Below are positions 1-7,873 of a DNA stretch of 23,830 nt, piece by piece. Made by a program: the position numbers and the translations under genes. Source of the stretch: an uncultured Collinsella sp. (GTDB lineage: Bacteria > Actinomycetota > Coriobacteriia > Coriobacteriales > Coriobacteriaceae); contig CABSNF010000032.1 of the NCBI GenBank assembly GCA_902478995.1, positions 1-23,830 of the forward strand, written 5' to 3'. A model generated the notes under the pieces. That model saw nothing but the letters and a program-made list of their open reading frames with translations. It did no database searches and had not been told where the DNA came from. How positions within the stretch are numbered: the first letter of the stretch is position 1; each line of letters starts with the position of its first letter.

Positions 1-799
1 GGCGCTCGGGGTCGAAGAGCTGGTCGGCCACGGTCTGGTCGAGCAGGTCCATGCTGCGACGGTACAGCGACTTCTCGCTAAACACGCCCACGACCTCGCC
101 CTTGTACTCGTAGCTGCACACGTCGATGTTGCCAAAGTCGCCCTGGAGTGCCTCGAGCAGGTCCAGATAGTCGGCGGCCTGATAGTGATCGATGATCTCG
201 AGCAACGTCTCGCGGTTGACGATGCAGCAGTCCATAGAGGCGTTGTCGCCGTACACGACGCCAGCGCTCACGCCCGTCAGGCGGCCGTTCTCGTTGATCT
301 GCAGCTTGGTCTCGTCATCGACGTTGCGCGTGGCCTTGCAGTACACCACGGTCATCTGGGCACCGGAGTTCTCGTGCGCGTCGATGATGGTGTTGAGGTC
401 CATGTTAAAGATAATGTTGGTGCCCATCATCACAACGTAGGGCTTGTCCGAGCGCTGGAACAGCGTCTTGTTGGAGATGATGTCGCGCAGCAAGAAGCGC
501 ATGCCGCCCTTGGTGGTGCCATACGCGTTGCCGGGGACCATGAACAGGCCGCCCTTCTTGCGGTCCAGGCCCCAGTCCTTGCCCGAGCCCACGTGGTCGA
601 TCAGCGAGCGGTAGTTACCCGGCATGACGACGCCGACGGTCTTAATGCCGGCATTCATCATGTTGGACAGCGGGAAGTCGATCAGGCGGTAGCGGCCCAA
701 AAACGGAACGGACGCGATGGGGCGATCCTTGAGCAGCACGCTGCCGTAGGTCGAAGAGTAGTTAGCGGTGATATAACCGATGGCCTTGCGATTGATCAT
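1..799 (-). CDS. glgD: GlgD, non-catalytic subunit of glucose-1-phosphate adenylyltransferase (5' part; 3' end outside window)
   Basis: The minus strand encodes about 266 residues beginning MINRKAIGYITANYSS, then VPFLGRYRLIDFPLSNMMN, which is the nucleotidyltransferase fold of the GlgC family. Where GlgC has the pyrophosphorylase loop LAGGQGSRLG, this protein has ITANYSSTYG, so the nucleotide loop is lost; this is the mark of GlgD. In Gram-positive bacteria GlgD assembles with GlgC and modulates ADP-glucose synthesis (family knowledge). The ATG at 799 follows a GGGGGA ribosome site that lies inside the end of glgC. Only 4 nt separate the glgC stop from this start, so the two genes are translationally close. 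The reading frame stays open to base 1, so the C-terminal beta-helix domain is missing from this window. Confidence 0.93.
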   Translation of the reverse strand, partial: MINRKAIGYITANYSSTYGSVLLKDRPIASVPFLGRYRLIDFPLSNMMNAGIKTVGVVMPGNYRSLIDHVGSGKDWGLDRKKGGLFMVPGNAYGTTKGGMRFLLRDIISNKTLFQRSDKPYVVMMGTNIIFNMDLNTIIDAHENSGAQMTVVYCKATRNVDDETKLQINENGRLTGVSAGVVYGDNASMDCCIVNRETLLEIIDHYQAADYLDLLEALQGDFGNIDVCSYEYKGEVVGVFSEKSLYRRSMDLLDQTVADQLFDPER

Positions 800-803
800 C
801 GGA

Positions 804-1952
804 TCATTCCCCCTTCCCGATAACGACGTCATTTCCAACGACGGCCGTATCCTTGGTGGTATCGACAGAGCCGAGCTTCACGCCCTCTTCGACCGTGGAG
901 TTCTCGCCCAAAATTGCACGGCAGATGTGCGCGCCGCTCTTGACGTGCGCACCCGGCAGCAGCACGGAGTCCTCGACCACGGCGCGCTCCTCGATAATGA
1001 CATCGGTCGAAAGGATCGAGTGGCGAGCGGTGCCGTAGATCTTGCAGCCGTTGGAGACCAGACAGTCGTCCAGGCGGCCGTCCGGACCAATGTAGTGCGG
1101 CGGTCGCGTGGTGATGTTGGACATGATGGGGAAGTGCTTGTCGAACAGATCGAACTCGGGGTTGTTGCCCAGAAGGTCCATCGAGGTCTCGTGGAAGCTG
1201 GCGATGGTGCCGACGTCCTTCCAAAAGCCGTGGAACTCGTAGCTGTACAGGCGCTTGCCCTCGCCGAGCAGCTTGGGGATGATGTCCTTGCCAAAGTCGT
1301 GGCTCGAGCGCTGGTCCAGAGCGTCCTCCTCGAGCGCCTCGATCAGCACGTCGGCCGAGAAGATGTAGATGCCCATGGACGCGAGGTTCGAATCGGGCTT
1401 ATCGGGCTTCTCGGTGAACTTGGTGATGCGGCCGTCCTCGGGGTCGGTGGTCAGGATACCAAAGCGGCTGGCCTCCTCCCACGGCACGGGCATAACGCTC
1501 AGCGTGAGGTCGGCGTTGTTCTCAATGTGCGTCTTGAGCATCTTGCGGTAGTCCATGCGATACAGGTGATCGCCAGACAGAATCAGGACGTACTTGGGGT
1601 CGTTGGCCTTGATGTAGTCGAGGTTCTGCGTAATGGCGTCGGCCGTGCCCGCATACCAGGCACCGCCGGTCTGCGTCTCGTACGGCGGCAGGATCGACAC
1701 ACCGCCGTCACGGCTGTCCAGATCCCACGCCTCGCCGGAGCCCACATAGGCATGCAGCAGGTAGGGGCGGTACTGCGTCAGAACGCCCACCGTGTCGATG
1801 CCCGAGTTGGAGCAGTTGGACAGCGAAAAGTCGATAATGCGGAACTTGCCACCAAAGCTAACCGCCGGTTTGGCGATCTTTTGGGTGAGTGCCCCCAATC
1901 GGCTGCCCTGTCCTCCTGCGAGGAGCATCGCGATGCATTCTTTCTTACTCAT
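804..1952 (-). CDS. glgC: GlgC, glucose-1-phosphate adenylyltransferase
   Basis: Makes ADP-glucose from glucose-1-phosphate and ATP, the committed step of bacterial glycogen synthesis in the cytoplasm. The 382-residue protein has the expected family length. Visible motifs are LAGGQGSRLG (residues 11-20), RIIDFSLSN (38-46), WYAGTADA (99-106), SGDHLYRMDY (126-135) with the metal-binding Asp, EKP (181-183), GIYIF (194-198) and SHDFGKDIIP (217-226). A left-handed beta-helix of hexapeptide type follows in the last 100 residues. The ATG at 1952 has an AAGGAG site about 8 nt upstream. It lies in the glgB-glgP-glgC-glgD operon, 108 nt after glgP and 4 nt before glgD. Confidence 0.97.
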   Translation of the reverse strand: MSKKECIAMLLAGGQGSRLGALTQKIAKPAVSFGGKFRIIDFSLSNCSNSGIDTVGVLTQYRPYLLHAYVGSGEAWDLDSRDGGVSILPPYETQTGGAWYAGTADAITQNLDYIKANDPKYVLILSGDHLYRMDYRKMLKTHIENNADLTLSVMPVPWEEASRFGILTTDPEDGRITKFTEKPDKPDSNLASMGIYIFSADVLIEALEEDALDQRSSHDFGKDIIPKLLGEGKRLYSYEFHGFWKDVGTIASFHETSMDLLGNNPEFDLFDKHFPIMSNITTRPPHYIGPDGRLDDCLVSNGCKIYGTARHSILSTDVIIEERAVVEDSVLLPGAHVKSGAHICRAILGENSTVEEGVKLGSVDTTKDTAVVGNDVVIGKGE

Positions 1953-1992
1953 CGATTTCTCCTTCTGTCATCGATGTTCTTAAACCCATTAG

Positions 1993-2023
1993 CGACGGGC
2001 GCGGCGCTCGGTCGCGCCCGTCG
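1993..2023 (-). other. GC-rich intercistronic hairpin between glgP and glgC
   Basis: A perfect 11-bp stem (arm CGACGGGCGCG at 1993-2003, arm CGCGCCCGTCG at 2013-2023) closes a 9-nt loop. On the minus (operon) strand no T-run follows, so it is not a standard intrinsic terminator. It may be an mRNA processing or stability element, or a weak attenuator tuning glgC/glgD relative to glgP. The structure is seen directly; the role is inference. Confidence 0.55.
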
Positions 2024-2060
2024 AGTAATGCCGTGCTGGCATAAGGGAACTCGCGCGCCT

Positions 2061-4487
2061 TTACGCGTGCCAGATCTCGTCGCGGTACTCGCGAATGGTG
2101 CGGTCGCTCGAGAACCAGCCCGAGGAGGCGGTGTTGAGCAGCGCCTTGCGGTTCCAGGTCTTCTGGTCGCCGTAGCTGTTCGTGAGCTTCTCCCATGCAT
2201 CCACGTAGCTGCGGAAGTCGGCCATGACCAGGTCGGGGTCGTTGTTGTTCATGAGCTCGTTGTAGATGCTCTCGAAGTTGCCCGAAAGACCCGCGAAGGT
2301 GTTGTCCTTGAGCTCGTCCATCACGCGGCCCAGGCGCTCGCGGTCGCCGTTGAGGGTATCCCATGCAAAGTAGCTGTTGGATGCCCAGAGCTGCTCGACC
2401 TCGGGGGCGGTCAGGCCAAAGATGGCCTCGTTCTCGCGACCGGCCAGGTCGGCGATCTCGATGTTGGCGCCGTCGAGGGTGCCCAGCGTAATGGCGCCGT
2501 TCATCATGAGCTTCATGTTGGACGTGCCCGAGGCTTCCTTGCCGGCCGTGGAGATCTGCTCCGAGATCTCGGCGGCGGGGTAGATGAGCTGGGCATTGCT
2601 TACGCGGAAGTTGGGGATAAAGCAGACCTTCATGACCTCGTTGACGCGCGGGTCGTTGTTGATGACGTCGGCCACGGAGTTAATGAGGCGGATAGTCTCC
2701 TTGGCAAAGGTATAGCTCGAGGCAGCCTTGCCGCTAAAGATGAAGGTCGTCGGCGTCACGTGGAAGTTGGGATCCGCGATGCGACGGTTGTAGATGTCCA
2801 TCACCTTCATGATGTTCATGAGCTGGCGCTTGTAGGCATGGAAGCGCTTTACCTGAACATCGAAGACGGTGTTGGGGTCAATGACCAGACCGGTCTCGGC
2901 CTTGACGTAGGCGGCCAGACGCTCCTTGTTGGCGCGCTTGGAGGCACCCACGGCCTTCAGGAACTCGGTGTCGTTCTGGAACTCTTTGAGCTTCTCCAGC
3001 TCAAAGGCGTCCTTAAGCCAGCCATCGCCAATGGCCTCGGTCACGAGCTTGGCATAGGTGGGGTTGGCCTCGGCAAAGAAGCGACGGTGCGAGATGCCGT
3101 TGGTCTTGTTATTGAACTTCTCGGGCGTCAGGGCATAGAAGTCCTTGAGCACGATGTTCTTGATGATGTCGGAGTGGATCTTGGCTACGCCGTTGACGCT
3201 ATGGCTGCAAATCACAGACAGGTTGGCCATGCGGATCTCGCCGTCCCACAGAATGGCGGTCTGGCGCAGGCGCTCCTGCCAACCCTCCTGCGTGGTGTCG
3301 AACGACTCGTGCCAACGACGGCTGATCTCGTCGATGATCTGGTACACGCGGGGGAGGAGCTTGGAGAACGTGCCGATGGGCCACTTCTCCAGAGCCTCGG
3401 GCAGGATGGTGTGGTTGGTGTAGCTCACGACCTGCGTCACGATGTTCCAGGCGTCATCCCACTCGAGCTTCTTCTCGTCGATGAGGATGCGCATGAGCTC
3501 GGGGCCGCACATGGCAGGGTGGGTATCGTTGGTATGGATGGCCACAAACTGCGGCAGCAGCTCCCAGTTAGCGCCGTGCTCCTTCTCAAAGGTGTCGAGC
3601 AGGCTGTAGATGCCGGCCGAGACAAACAGGTACTCCTGCTTCAGGCGCAGCAGACGGCCGTGTTCGCCGGCGTCGTTGGGGTAGAGGATGGCGCTGATAG
3701 CCTCGGCCTCGGCGCGCTCGGCATCGGCCAGGGCGTAGTCGCCGCGGTTGAAGGCCTCCAGATCGAAGTGCTCCTCGACCGGCTCAGCGGCCCAAACGCG
3801 CAGCTTGTTGACGGTCTCGCCGGCATAGCCCACAACGGGGATGTCATAAGGGACGGCTAGGATGTCCTGCGTGTCCACCGTGCGGTAGAACGTGCGGCCG
3901 TTCTCCTCAAAGCCCTCGACGCGACCACCAAACTTAATGGTCACGGCCTTGTCCTGACGACGGACCTCCCAGGGATAGCCGTGGGTGAGCCACTCGTCGG
4001 TGGCCTCGACCTGGCTGCCGTTGACGATCTCCTGCTTAAACAGGCCGTAGCGGTAGCGCATACCGTTGCCGTAGCCGGCAATGCCCTCGGCTGCCATGGA
4101 ATCGAGGAAGCATGCGGCCAGACGGCCCAGGCCACCGTTGCCCAGCGCCGGATCGGGCTCCTGGTTCTCGATGACGGACAGGTCAAAGCCCATGTCGTCG
4201 AGCGCCTCGGCGACCATGTCGCGCACGCCAAAGTTGAGCAAGTAGTTGTCAAGCAGGCGGCCGATCAAAAACTCGATCGAGAAGTAGTACACGCGCTTCT
4301 TGCCCTCGGCGGTGGCGCGGGCGTCGCTCTTGGTGGCAACGGTGCGTGCCTTCTCGGCCACGAGCTTGGCCAAGGCGTTAAAGCGGTCGAGGTCGCTAGC
4401 GGCCTCGACGCTCTTGCCACTGATGCTCATGACGGCATCACGATAGAGTTCGGTAAACTCCTGCTTATTGTCGAAAATCTTATTCAT
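2061..4487 (-). CDS. glgP: GlgP, glycogen/starch/alpha-glucan phosphorylase (GT35)
   Basis: Releases glucose-1-phosphate from alpha-1,4-glucan ends using phosphate and pyridoxal phosphate. The 808-residue length fits the family. Recognisable segments are the N-terminal VYYFSIEFLIGRLLDNYLLN, the GNGGLGRLAACFLDS loop, HTNDTHPAMCGPELMR, and the PLP site EASGTSNMKLMMNGAITLG, whose Lys is around residue 659. The ATG at 4487 follows AAAGGA. It sits 94 nt after glgB and 108 nt before glgC, so synthesis and breakdown enzymes share one transcript. This arrangement is common in Gram-positive glycogen operons. Confidence 0.97.
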   Translation of the reverse strand: MNKIFDNKQEFTELYRDAVMSISGKSVEAASDLDRFNALAKLVAEKARTVATKSDARATAEGKKRVYYFSIEFLIGRLLDNYLLNFGVRDMVAEALDDMGFDLSVIENQEPDPALGNGGLGRLAACFLDSMAAEGIAGYGNGMRYRYGLFKQEIVNGSQVEATDEWLTHGYPWEVRRQDKAVTIKFGGRVEGFEENGRTFYRTVDTQDILAVPYDIPVVGYAGETVNKLRVWAAEPVEEHFDLEAFNRGDYALADAERAEAEAISAILYPNDAGEHGRLLRLKQEYLFVSAGIYSLLDTFEKEHGANWELLPQFVAIHTNDTHPAMCGPELMRILIDEKKLEWDDAWNIVTQVVSYTNHTILPEALEKWPIGTFSKLLPRVYQIIDEISRRWHESFDTTQEGWQERLRQTAILWDGEIRMANLSVICSHSVNGVAKIHSDIIKNIVLKDFYALTPEKFNNKTNGISHRRFFAEANPTYAKLVTEAIGDGWLKDAFELEKLKEFQNDTEFLKAVGASKRANKERLAAYVKAETGLVIDPNTVFDVQVKRFHAYKRQLMNIMKVMDIYNRRIADPNFHVTPTTFIFSGKAASSYTFAKETIRLINSVADVINNDPRVNEVMKVCFIPNFRVSNAQLIYPAAEISEQISTAGKEASGTSNMKLMMNGAITLGTLDGANIEIADLAGRENEAIFGLTAPEVEQLWASNSYFAWDTLNGDRERLGRVMDELKDNTFAGLSGNFESIYNELMNNNDPDLVMADFRSYVDAWEKLTNSYGDQKTWNRKALLNTASSGWFSSDRTIREYRDEIWHA

Positions 4488-4581
4488 ACGTTCCTTTCCC
4501 CCGGGGATGTTTCTCCCGGAACGGTTATGACATGTATCCTACGCCCCTGCGGGACGGGTAATTTCAGTGGTAGCGCCTTTG

Positions 4582-6828
4582 TTACGCTTTCTTGGAAGGA
4601 GCCTTAACAGCAGCTGCCTTGGCCTTGGGAGCAGCCTTTTTGGTGGCTGCCTTCTTGGCCGCAGTGGACTTGGCCGGAGCCTTGGCGGCAGACTTGACAG
4701 CCTTCGCCTTAGCCGGAGCCTTCTTAGCGGCCGCGGTCTTGGGTTTCACCGAGGACGCACGCTTGCGCGTCGCCTTCTTGGGCTCCTCTACCACGGGCGG
4801 TTTATAGCTGCTGGGACCGCGACGCTTGAGTACCACACCTGCCAGGCCGGGCACCTTAATCTCGATGGAGTCCATCTGCCCGTTCCAGGGATAGGGCTCA
4901 CTCGAGCAGGTATAAGGCTCTTCGCCGGCATAGCCGCTGCCGCCAAACTCGGGTCGGTCGGAATCAAAGATGACCTCCCAGTCGCCCTCGCGGGGCACGC
5001 CCACGCGGAAGCTCTCGTAGCTCGCCGGATCAAAGTTGATTAAGATCACCAGGTCGTCATCGACGTCCTCGCCCTGGCGCACAAAGCTCACGATGGACTG
5101 CTTGGAGTTATCCGCGTCGATCCAGGTAAAGCCGTCGTCGGTGTAGCCGCGCTCGTACAGGGCGGGCTCGGCGGTGTACAGGTGGTTGAGTGCCTTGATA
5201 AAAGCCTGATGATGACGGTGGGTCTCGTACTCCTCGGTCAGGAACCACTGAATGGACTCGTAGTAGCGCCACTCAATAAACTGGCCGATCTCGTTGCCCA
5301 TAAAGTTGAGCTTGGCACCGGGGTGCGTCATCTGGTAGAAGGCCAGCGTGCGCAGGCCCGCAAACTGGCGCCACCAGTCGCCCGGCATGCGGCCGATCAG
5401 CGAGCACTTGCCGTGCACGACCTCGTCGTGGCTCAGCGGGCAAATAAAGTTCTCGGTAAAGGCGTACATGATGGAGAACGTGAGCAGCCCGTGGTTGCCC
5501 GGGCGCCACGGAAAATCGGTCTGCATGTAGTGCAGGGTGTCGTTCATCCAGCCCATGTCCCACTTGTAGTGGAATCCCAGGCCGCCGTCCTGCGGCGGGT
5601 AGGTCACGAGCGGCCACGCGGTGGACTCCTCGGCCATCATCATCACGTCAGGGAAGTGAGCCTCCACGGCGCAGTTGACCTGGCGGATAAACGCGCTGGC
5701 GTCCAGGTCCTCCTCGGTTCCGTACTTGTTGAACTTCTTTTGGCTCGGATCGTCGATGCCAAAGTTGAGGTACAGCATGCTGGACACGCCATCCATGCGA
5801 ATGCCGTCAACGTGGAAGTTCTCGAGCCAGTACAGCACGTTGGAGACCAGGAAGGAGCGGACCTCGCCGCGGGCGAAGTCGAACTTATGCGTGCCCCAGT
5901 TGGGGTGAATCTCGTGCTCAAACAGCATGTGGCCGTTAAAGGTGGCAAGGCCGTGGGAGTCGGCGCAAAAACCGCCAGGCACCCAGTCCATGATCACGCC
6001 GATGCCCGCCTCGTGGCACGCATTGATAAAGTGCATGAGCTGCTGCGGGTTGCCGTAGCGCGACGTGGCGGCATAGTAGCCGGTCGTCTGGTAGCCCCAG
6101 GAGCCGTCGAAGGGATGCTCCATGAGCGGCATGACCTCGATATGCGTGTAGCCCATGTCGCGCACGTAGTCCACGAGCTCCACCGAAAGGTCGTCGTAGG
6201 TGTAGAACTCGCCGCGCTGCGCGGGGAAGGGATCCATGGGGCCGGGGTAGTTGCCGTACTCGTCGGGCTCGCCCTGCGGCGCGTCGCCGTGGCGCTTCCA
6301 CGAGCCAATATGCACCTCGTAGATGTTAAGCGGCTGCGACATGTGGTTGTGACCGGCGCGACGCTTGAGCCAGGTGGCGTCGTTCCACGTGTAGCCATCC
6401 AGGGTCCACAGCACGCTGGCGGTACCCGGAGGGCACTCGGCCTTAAAGGCGTATGGATCGGCCTTGTAGAGCTTCTCGCCCTCGTTGGTCTCGATGAGAT
6501 ATTTATAGAGCTGGCCCTGCTCGGCGCCAGGAATAAAGCCTTCCCAAATAGCGCTCGTATGCACGGGCACCAGCGGGTTGGCTTGCTCATCCCAGTCGTT
6601 AAATTCACCAATGACATGGACACTCTTTACGTCGGGCGCCCAAACGCAAAAGCGCCAGCCGCGTGTGCGCTGCTGCGTGTCGGGATGCGCGCCCATCTTT
6701 TCCCAGCTGCGCTCCCACGTGCCGATGCCAAACAGATAGACATCGTCCTTGGTGAGCTCCGGTGCGTGCGGAGCCAGTTTGCGGGTTGCGGGCTTTTTGG
6801 CCGTTGGCTTTAGCTTTGTATCGCTCAC
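4582..6828 (-). CDS. glgB: GlgB, 1,4-alpha-glucan branching enzyme (GH13) with Lys/Ala-rich C-terminal tail
   Basis: Introduces alpha-1,6 branches into glycogen. From the N-terminus it has a CBM48-like domain (GWRFCVWAPD, VIGEFNDWD), then the GH13 barrel with NIYEVHIGSW, GIGVIMDWVPGGF, the nucleophile Asp in VDGIRMDGVSSML (about residue 346 from this start), the acid/base Glu in AEESTAWP, and SHDEVVHGK. A beta-sandwich follows. The last 68 residues are a repetitive Lys/Ala/Pro tail. I chose the GTG at 6828 (protein starts MSDTK) because GGGA lies 6 nt upstream. In-frame ATGs at 6843 and 6840 and a TTG at 6888 are alternatives with poorer ribosome sites. It is probably the first gene of the glg operon. 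Confidence 0.95.
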   Translation of the reverse strand: MSDTKLKPTAKKPATRKLAPHAPELTKDDVYLFGIGTWERSWEKMGAHPDTQQRTRGWRFCVWAPDVKSVHVIGEFNDWDEQANPLVPVHTSAIWEGFIPGAEQGQLYKYLIETNEGEKLYKADPYAFKAECPPGTASVLWTLDGYTWNDATWLKRRAGHNHMSQPLNIYEVHIGSWKRHGDAPQGEPDEYGNYPGPMDPFPAQRGEFYTYDDLSVELVDYVRDMGYTHIEVMPLMEHPFDGSWGYQTTGYYAATSRYGNPQQLMHFINACHEAGIGVIMDWVPGGFCADSHGLATFNGHMLFEHEIHPNWGTHKFDFARGEVRSFLVSNVLYWLENFHVDGIRMDGVSSMLYLNFGIDDPSQKKFNKYGTEEDLDASAFIRQVNCAVEAHFPDVMMMAEESTAWPLVTYPPQDGGLGFHYKWDMGWMNDTLHYMQTDFPWRPGNHGLLTFSIMYAFTENFICPLSHDEVVHGKCSLIGRMPGDWWRQFAGLRTLAFYQMTHPGAKLNFMGNEIGQFIEWRYYESIQWFLTEEYETHRHHQAFIKALNHLYTAEPALYERGYTDDGFTWIDADNSKQSIVSFVRQGEDVDDDLVILINFDPASYESFRVGVPREGDWEVIFDSDRPEFGGSGYAGEEPYTCSSEPYPWNGQMDSIEIKVPGLAGVVLKRRGPSSYKPPVVEEPKKATRKRASSVKPKTAAAKKAPAKAKAVKSAAKAPAKSTAAKKAATKKAAPKAKAAAVKAPSKKA
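4585..4788 (-). repeat. Lys/Ala-rich low-complexity tail of GlgB
   Basis: The 68 C-terminal codons of glgB encode repeats of the form AAKKA, APAK, KAAPKAK, about one third Lys and nearly one half Ala, with no acidic residues after the first two. This resembles histone H1-like and AlgP-type tails, and is not part of the standard branching-enzyme fold. The DNA is correspondingly repetitive. Confidence 0.85.
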
Positions 6829-6914
6829 GTTTGATCCCATCATGACGCGGCAGCGTGTTGCCTTGGTGACTAGATGCGAAAGGTCCAAGGCTGCACGAAT
6901 CGAAGGGACGGCGA

Positions 6915-6968
6915 AGTTTCTGTGATTCGTTCCACCTCGCGTGCTCGGTGGAACTTTCGGCAGAAACT
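6915..6968 (-). promoter_or_regulatory. Large two-tier hairpin in the presumed glgB leader
   Basis: Two nested perfect 8-bp inverted repeats occupy 54 nt. The outer arms are AGTTTCTG (6915-6922) and CAGAAACT (6961-6968). The inner arms are GTTCCACC (6929-6936) and GGTGGAAC (6947-6954), with a 10-nt loop. A symmetric 6+6 nt internal loop separates the tiers. It lies about 90 nt upstream of the glgB start and downstream of the candidate minus-strand promoter, so it would be transcribed as leader RNA. No T-run follows. It could be an RNA element or a protein-binding palindrome. Confidence 0.6.
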
Positions 6969-7040
6969 ACGATAACACCTGTGCGTTAGTTTTATGGACG
7001 AAAGCGGATTTGCGGGGGCGTTTAATCGGTAAGCGACATG

Positions 7041-7070
7041 TTTATACCACTGGCAGATTTGACGTGGTAA
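7041..7070 (-). promoter_or_regulatory. Candidate promoter of the glg operon
   Basis: On the minus strand TTACCA (7070-7065) is followed after 18 nt by TATAAA (7046-7041). The -10 box is good and the -35 box matches 4 of 6 positions. The -35 box is also one of the TGGTAAA half-sites, which suggests direct control by whatever binds them. Confidence 0.4.
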
Positions 7071-7152
7071 AACTCTTGACAGTTTTACCAATTTGGGTTT
7101 CAAAATTGTTTGGCTGACGTTTGGTAAAACGTTTTTAGCAGGATGTTTACCA
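7043..7152. promoter_or_regulatory. Cluster of TGGTAAA(A)C operator half-sites in the glg/HAD divergent region
   Basis: Five copies of one half-site are present: TATACCA (7043-7049), TGGTAAAAC (7065-7073), GTTTTACCA (7082-7090), TGGTAAAAC (7122-7130) and GTTTACCA (7145-7152). The second and third form a perfect 9+9 bp inverted repeat with an 8-nt centre. That centre contains most of TTGACA (7076-7081), a candidate -35 box for the plus strand; a -10 such as CAAAAT (7101-7106, 19-nt spacer) is weak. The fourth runs into AAAACGTTTT (7126-7135), which has the central CG typical of LacI-family operators. The last ends 22 nt before the HAD gene start. A repressor binding here could control both divergent transcripts; its identity is unknown. 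Confidence 0.65.
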
Positions 7153-7174
7153 TTTGATATCGAAAGGTTCGTTT

Positions 7175-7864
7175 ATGTCCCATACCGCCGCTCCCAAGGT
7201 TGCTTTTGTTTTCGATTGCGACGGCACGCTGGTAAATAGCACGCCCGTTTGGGCCTATGCCCAGCCCGAGTTATTGCACCGCCACGGTGTCGACGTGACG
7301 GTCGACGATTTTGCCCAGTTTGAGCATTTGTCGCTCGAGGACGAGTGCCAGGCCTACCACGACACGTGGGGCATTGGCGCGAATGGCGAGGAGCTGTATC
7401 GCGAGCTTAGCGACATCCTGATCGATGGCTACTCCAAGGTGCCGCCGCGCGAGGGGCTCCTGGCGTTTTTGGAGCAGGCGAAGGCGGCAGGCATTGCCAT
7501 GTGCGTGGCTACGTCCACGCCGGCCGAGCTGGTGCAGTCTGCGCTCGCTGGCGCCGGGCTCGACGCCTACATGGAGTTTGTGACCACCACGGGCGAGGCA
7601 GGTCGTTCCAAGCAGTTCCCCGACGTATACGAGCTGGCGCTGTGCCGTCTGGAGGAGCGTCATGGGCACAAGTTTGAGTGCGCATGGGTGTTTGAGGACG
7701 CCGTCTTTGGCCTTAAGAGCTCTGGCACCGCCGGCTTTAAGCGTGTGGGCATCTATGACCCGCATGGCCGCATGAAGCGCGACGACGTACGCGCCAACTG
7801 CGATATCTTTATCGACAGCTACGAGGAGCTGGATTTGGATCGCGTTCTTGCATATGAAGGCTAG
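7175..7864 (+). CDS. HAD-superfamily hydrolase, beta-phosphoglucomutase/sugar-phosphatase-like
   Basis: A 229-residue cytoplasmic HAD protein. Motif I is FDCDGTLVNSTPVW near the N-terminus with both Asp residues, followed by a helical cap. Motif II is CVATSTP, motif III contains the Lys of RSKQFPDVYELA, and motif IV is VFEDAVFGLKSSGTAGF. This is the layout of the beta-phosphoglucomutase/phosphatase subfamily; the exact substrate cannot be read from the sequence. The ATG at 7175 is preceded by AAAGG about 8 nt upstream; a TTG at 7154 is less likely. It is divergent from the glycogen operon across a shared operator region, which suggests a sugar-phosphate role, and 9 nt upstream of the thiamine pyrophosphokinase gene. 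Confidence 0.85.
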   Translation: MSHTAAPKVAFVFDCDGTLVNSTPVWAYAQPELLHRHGVDVTVDDFAQFEHLSLEDECQAYHDTWGIGANGEELYRELSDILIDGYSKVPPREGLLAFLEQAKAAGIAMCVATSTPAELVQSALAGAGLDAYMEFVTTTGEAGRSKQFPDVYELALCRLEERHGHKFECAWVFEDAVFGLKSSGTAGFKRVGIYDPHGRMKRDDVRANCDIFIDSYEELDLDRVLAYEG

Positions 7865-7873
7865 GCGAGGACT

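Noticed and set aside
780..3860. Very long open frame (1026 codons) on the plus strand
   Set aside because: It is antisense to glgC and glgP, has no family motifs, and its Val/Asp/Leu/Gly/His-rich composition is the usual reverse-frame shadow of GC-rich genes.
5182..6813. 543-codon open frame on the plus strand
   Set aside because: Antisense shadow of glgB, without motifs or ribosome site.
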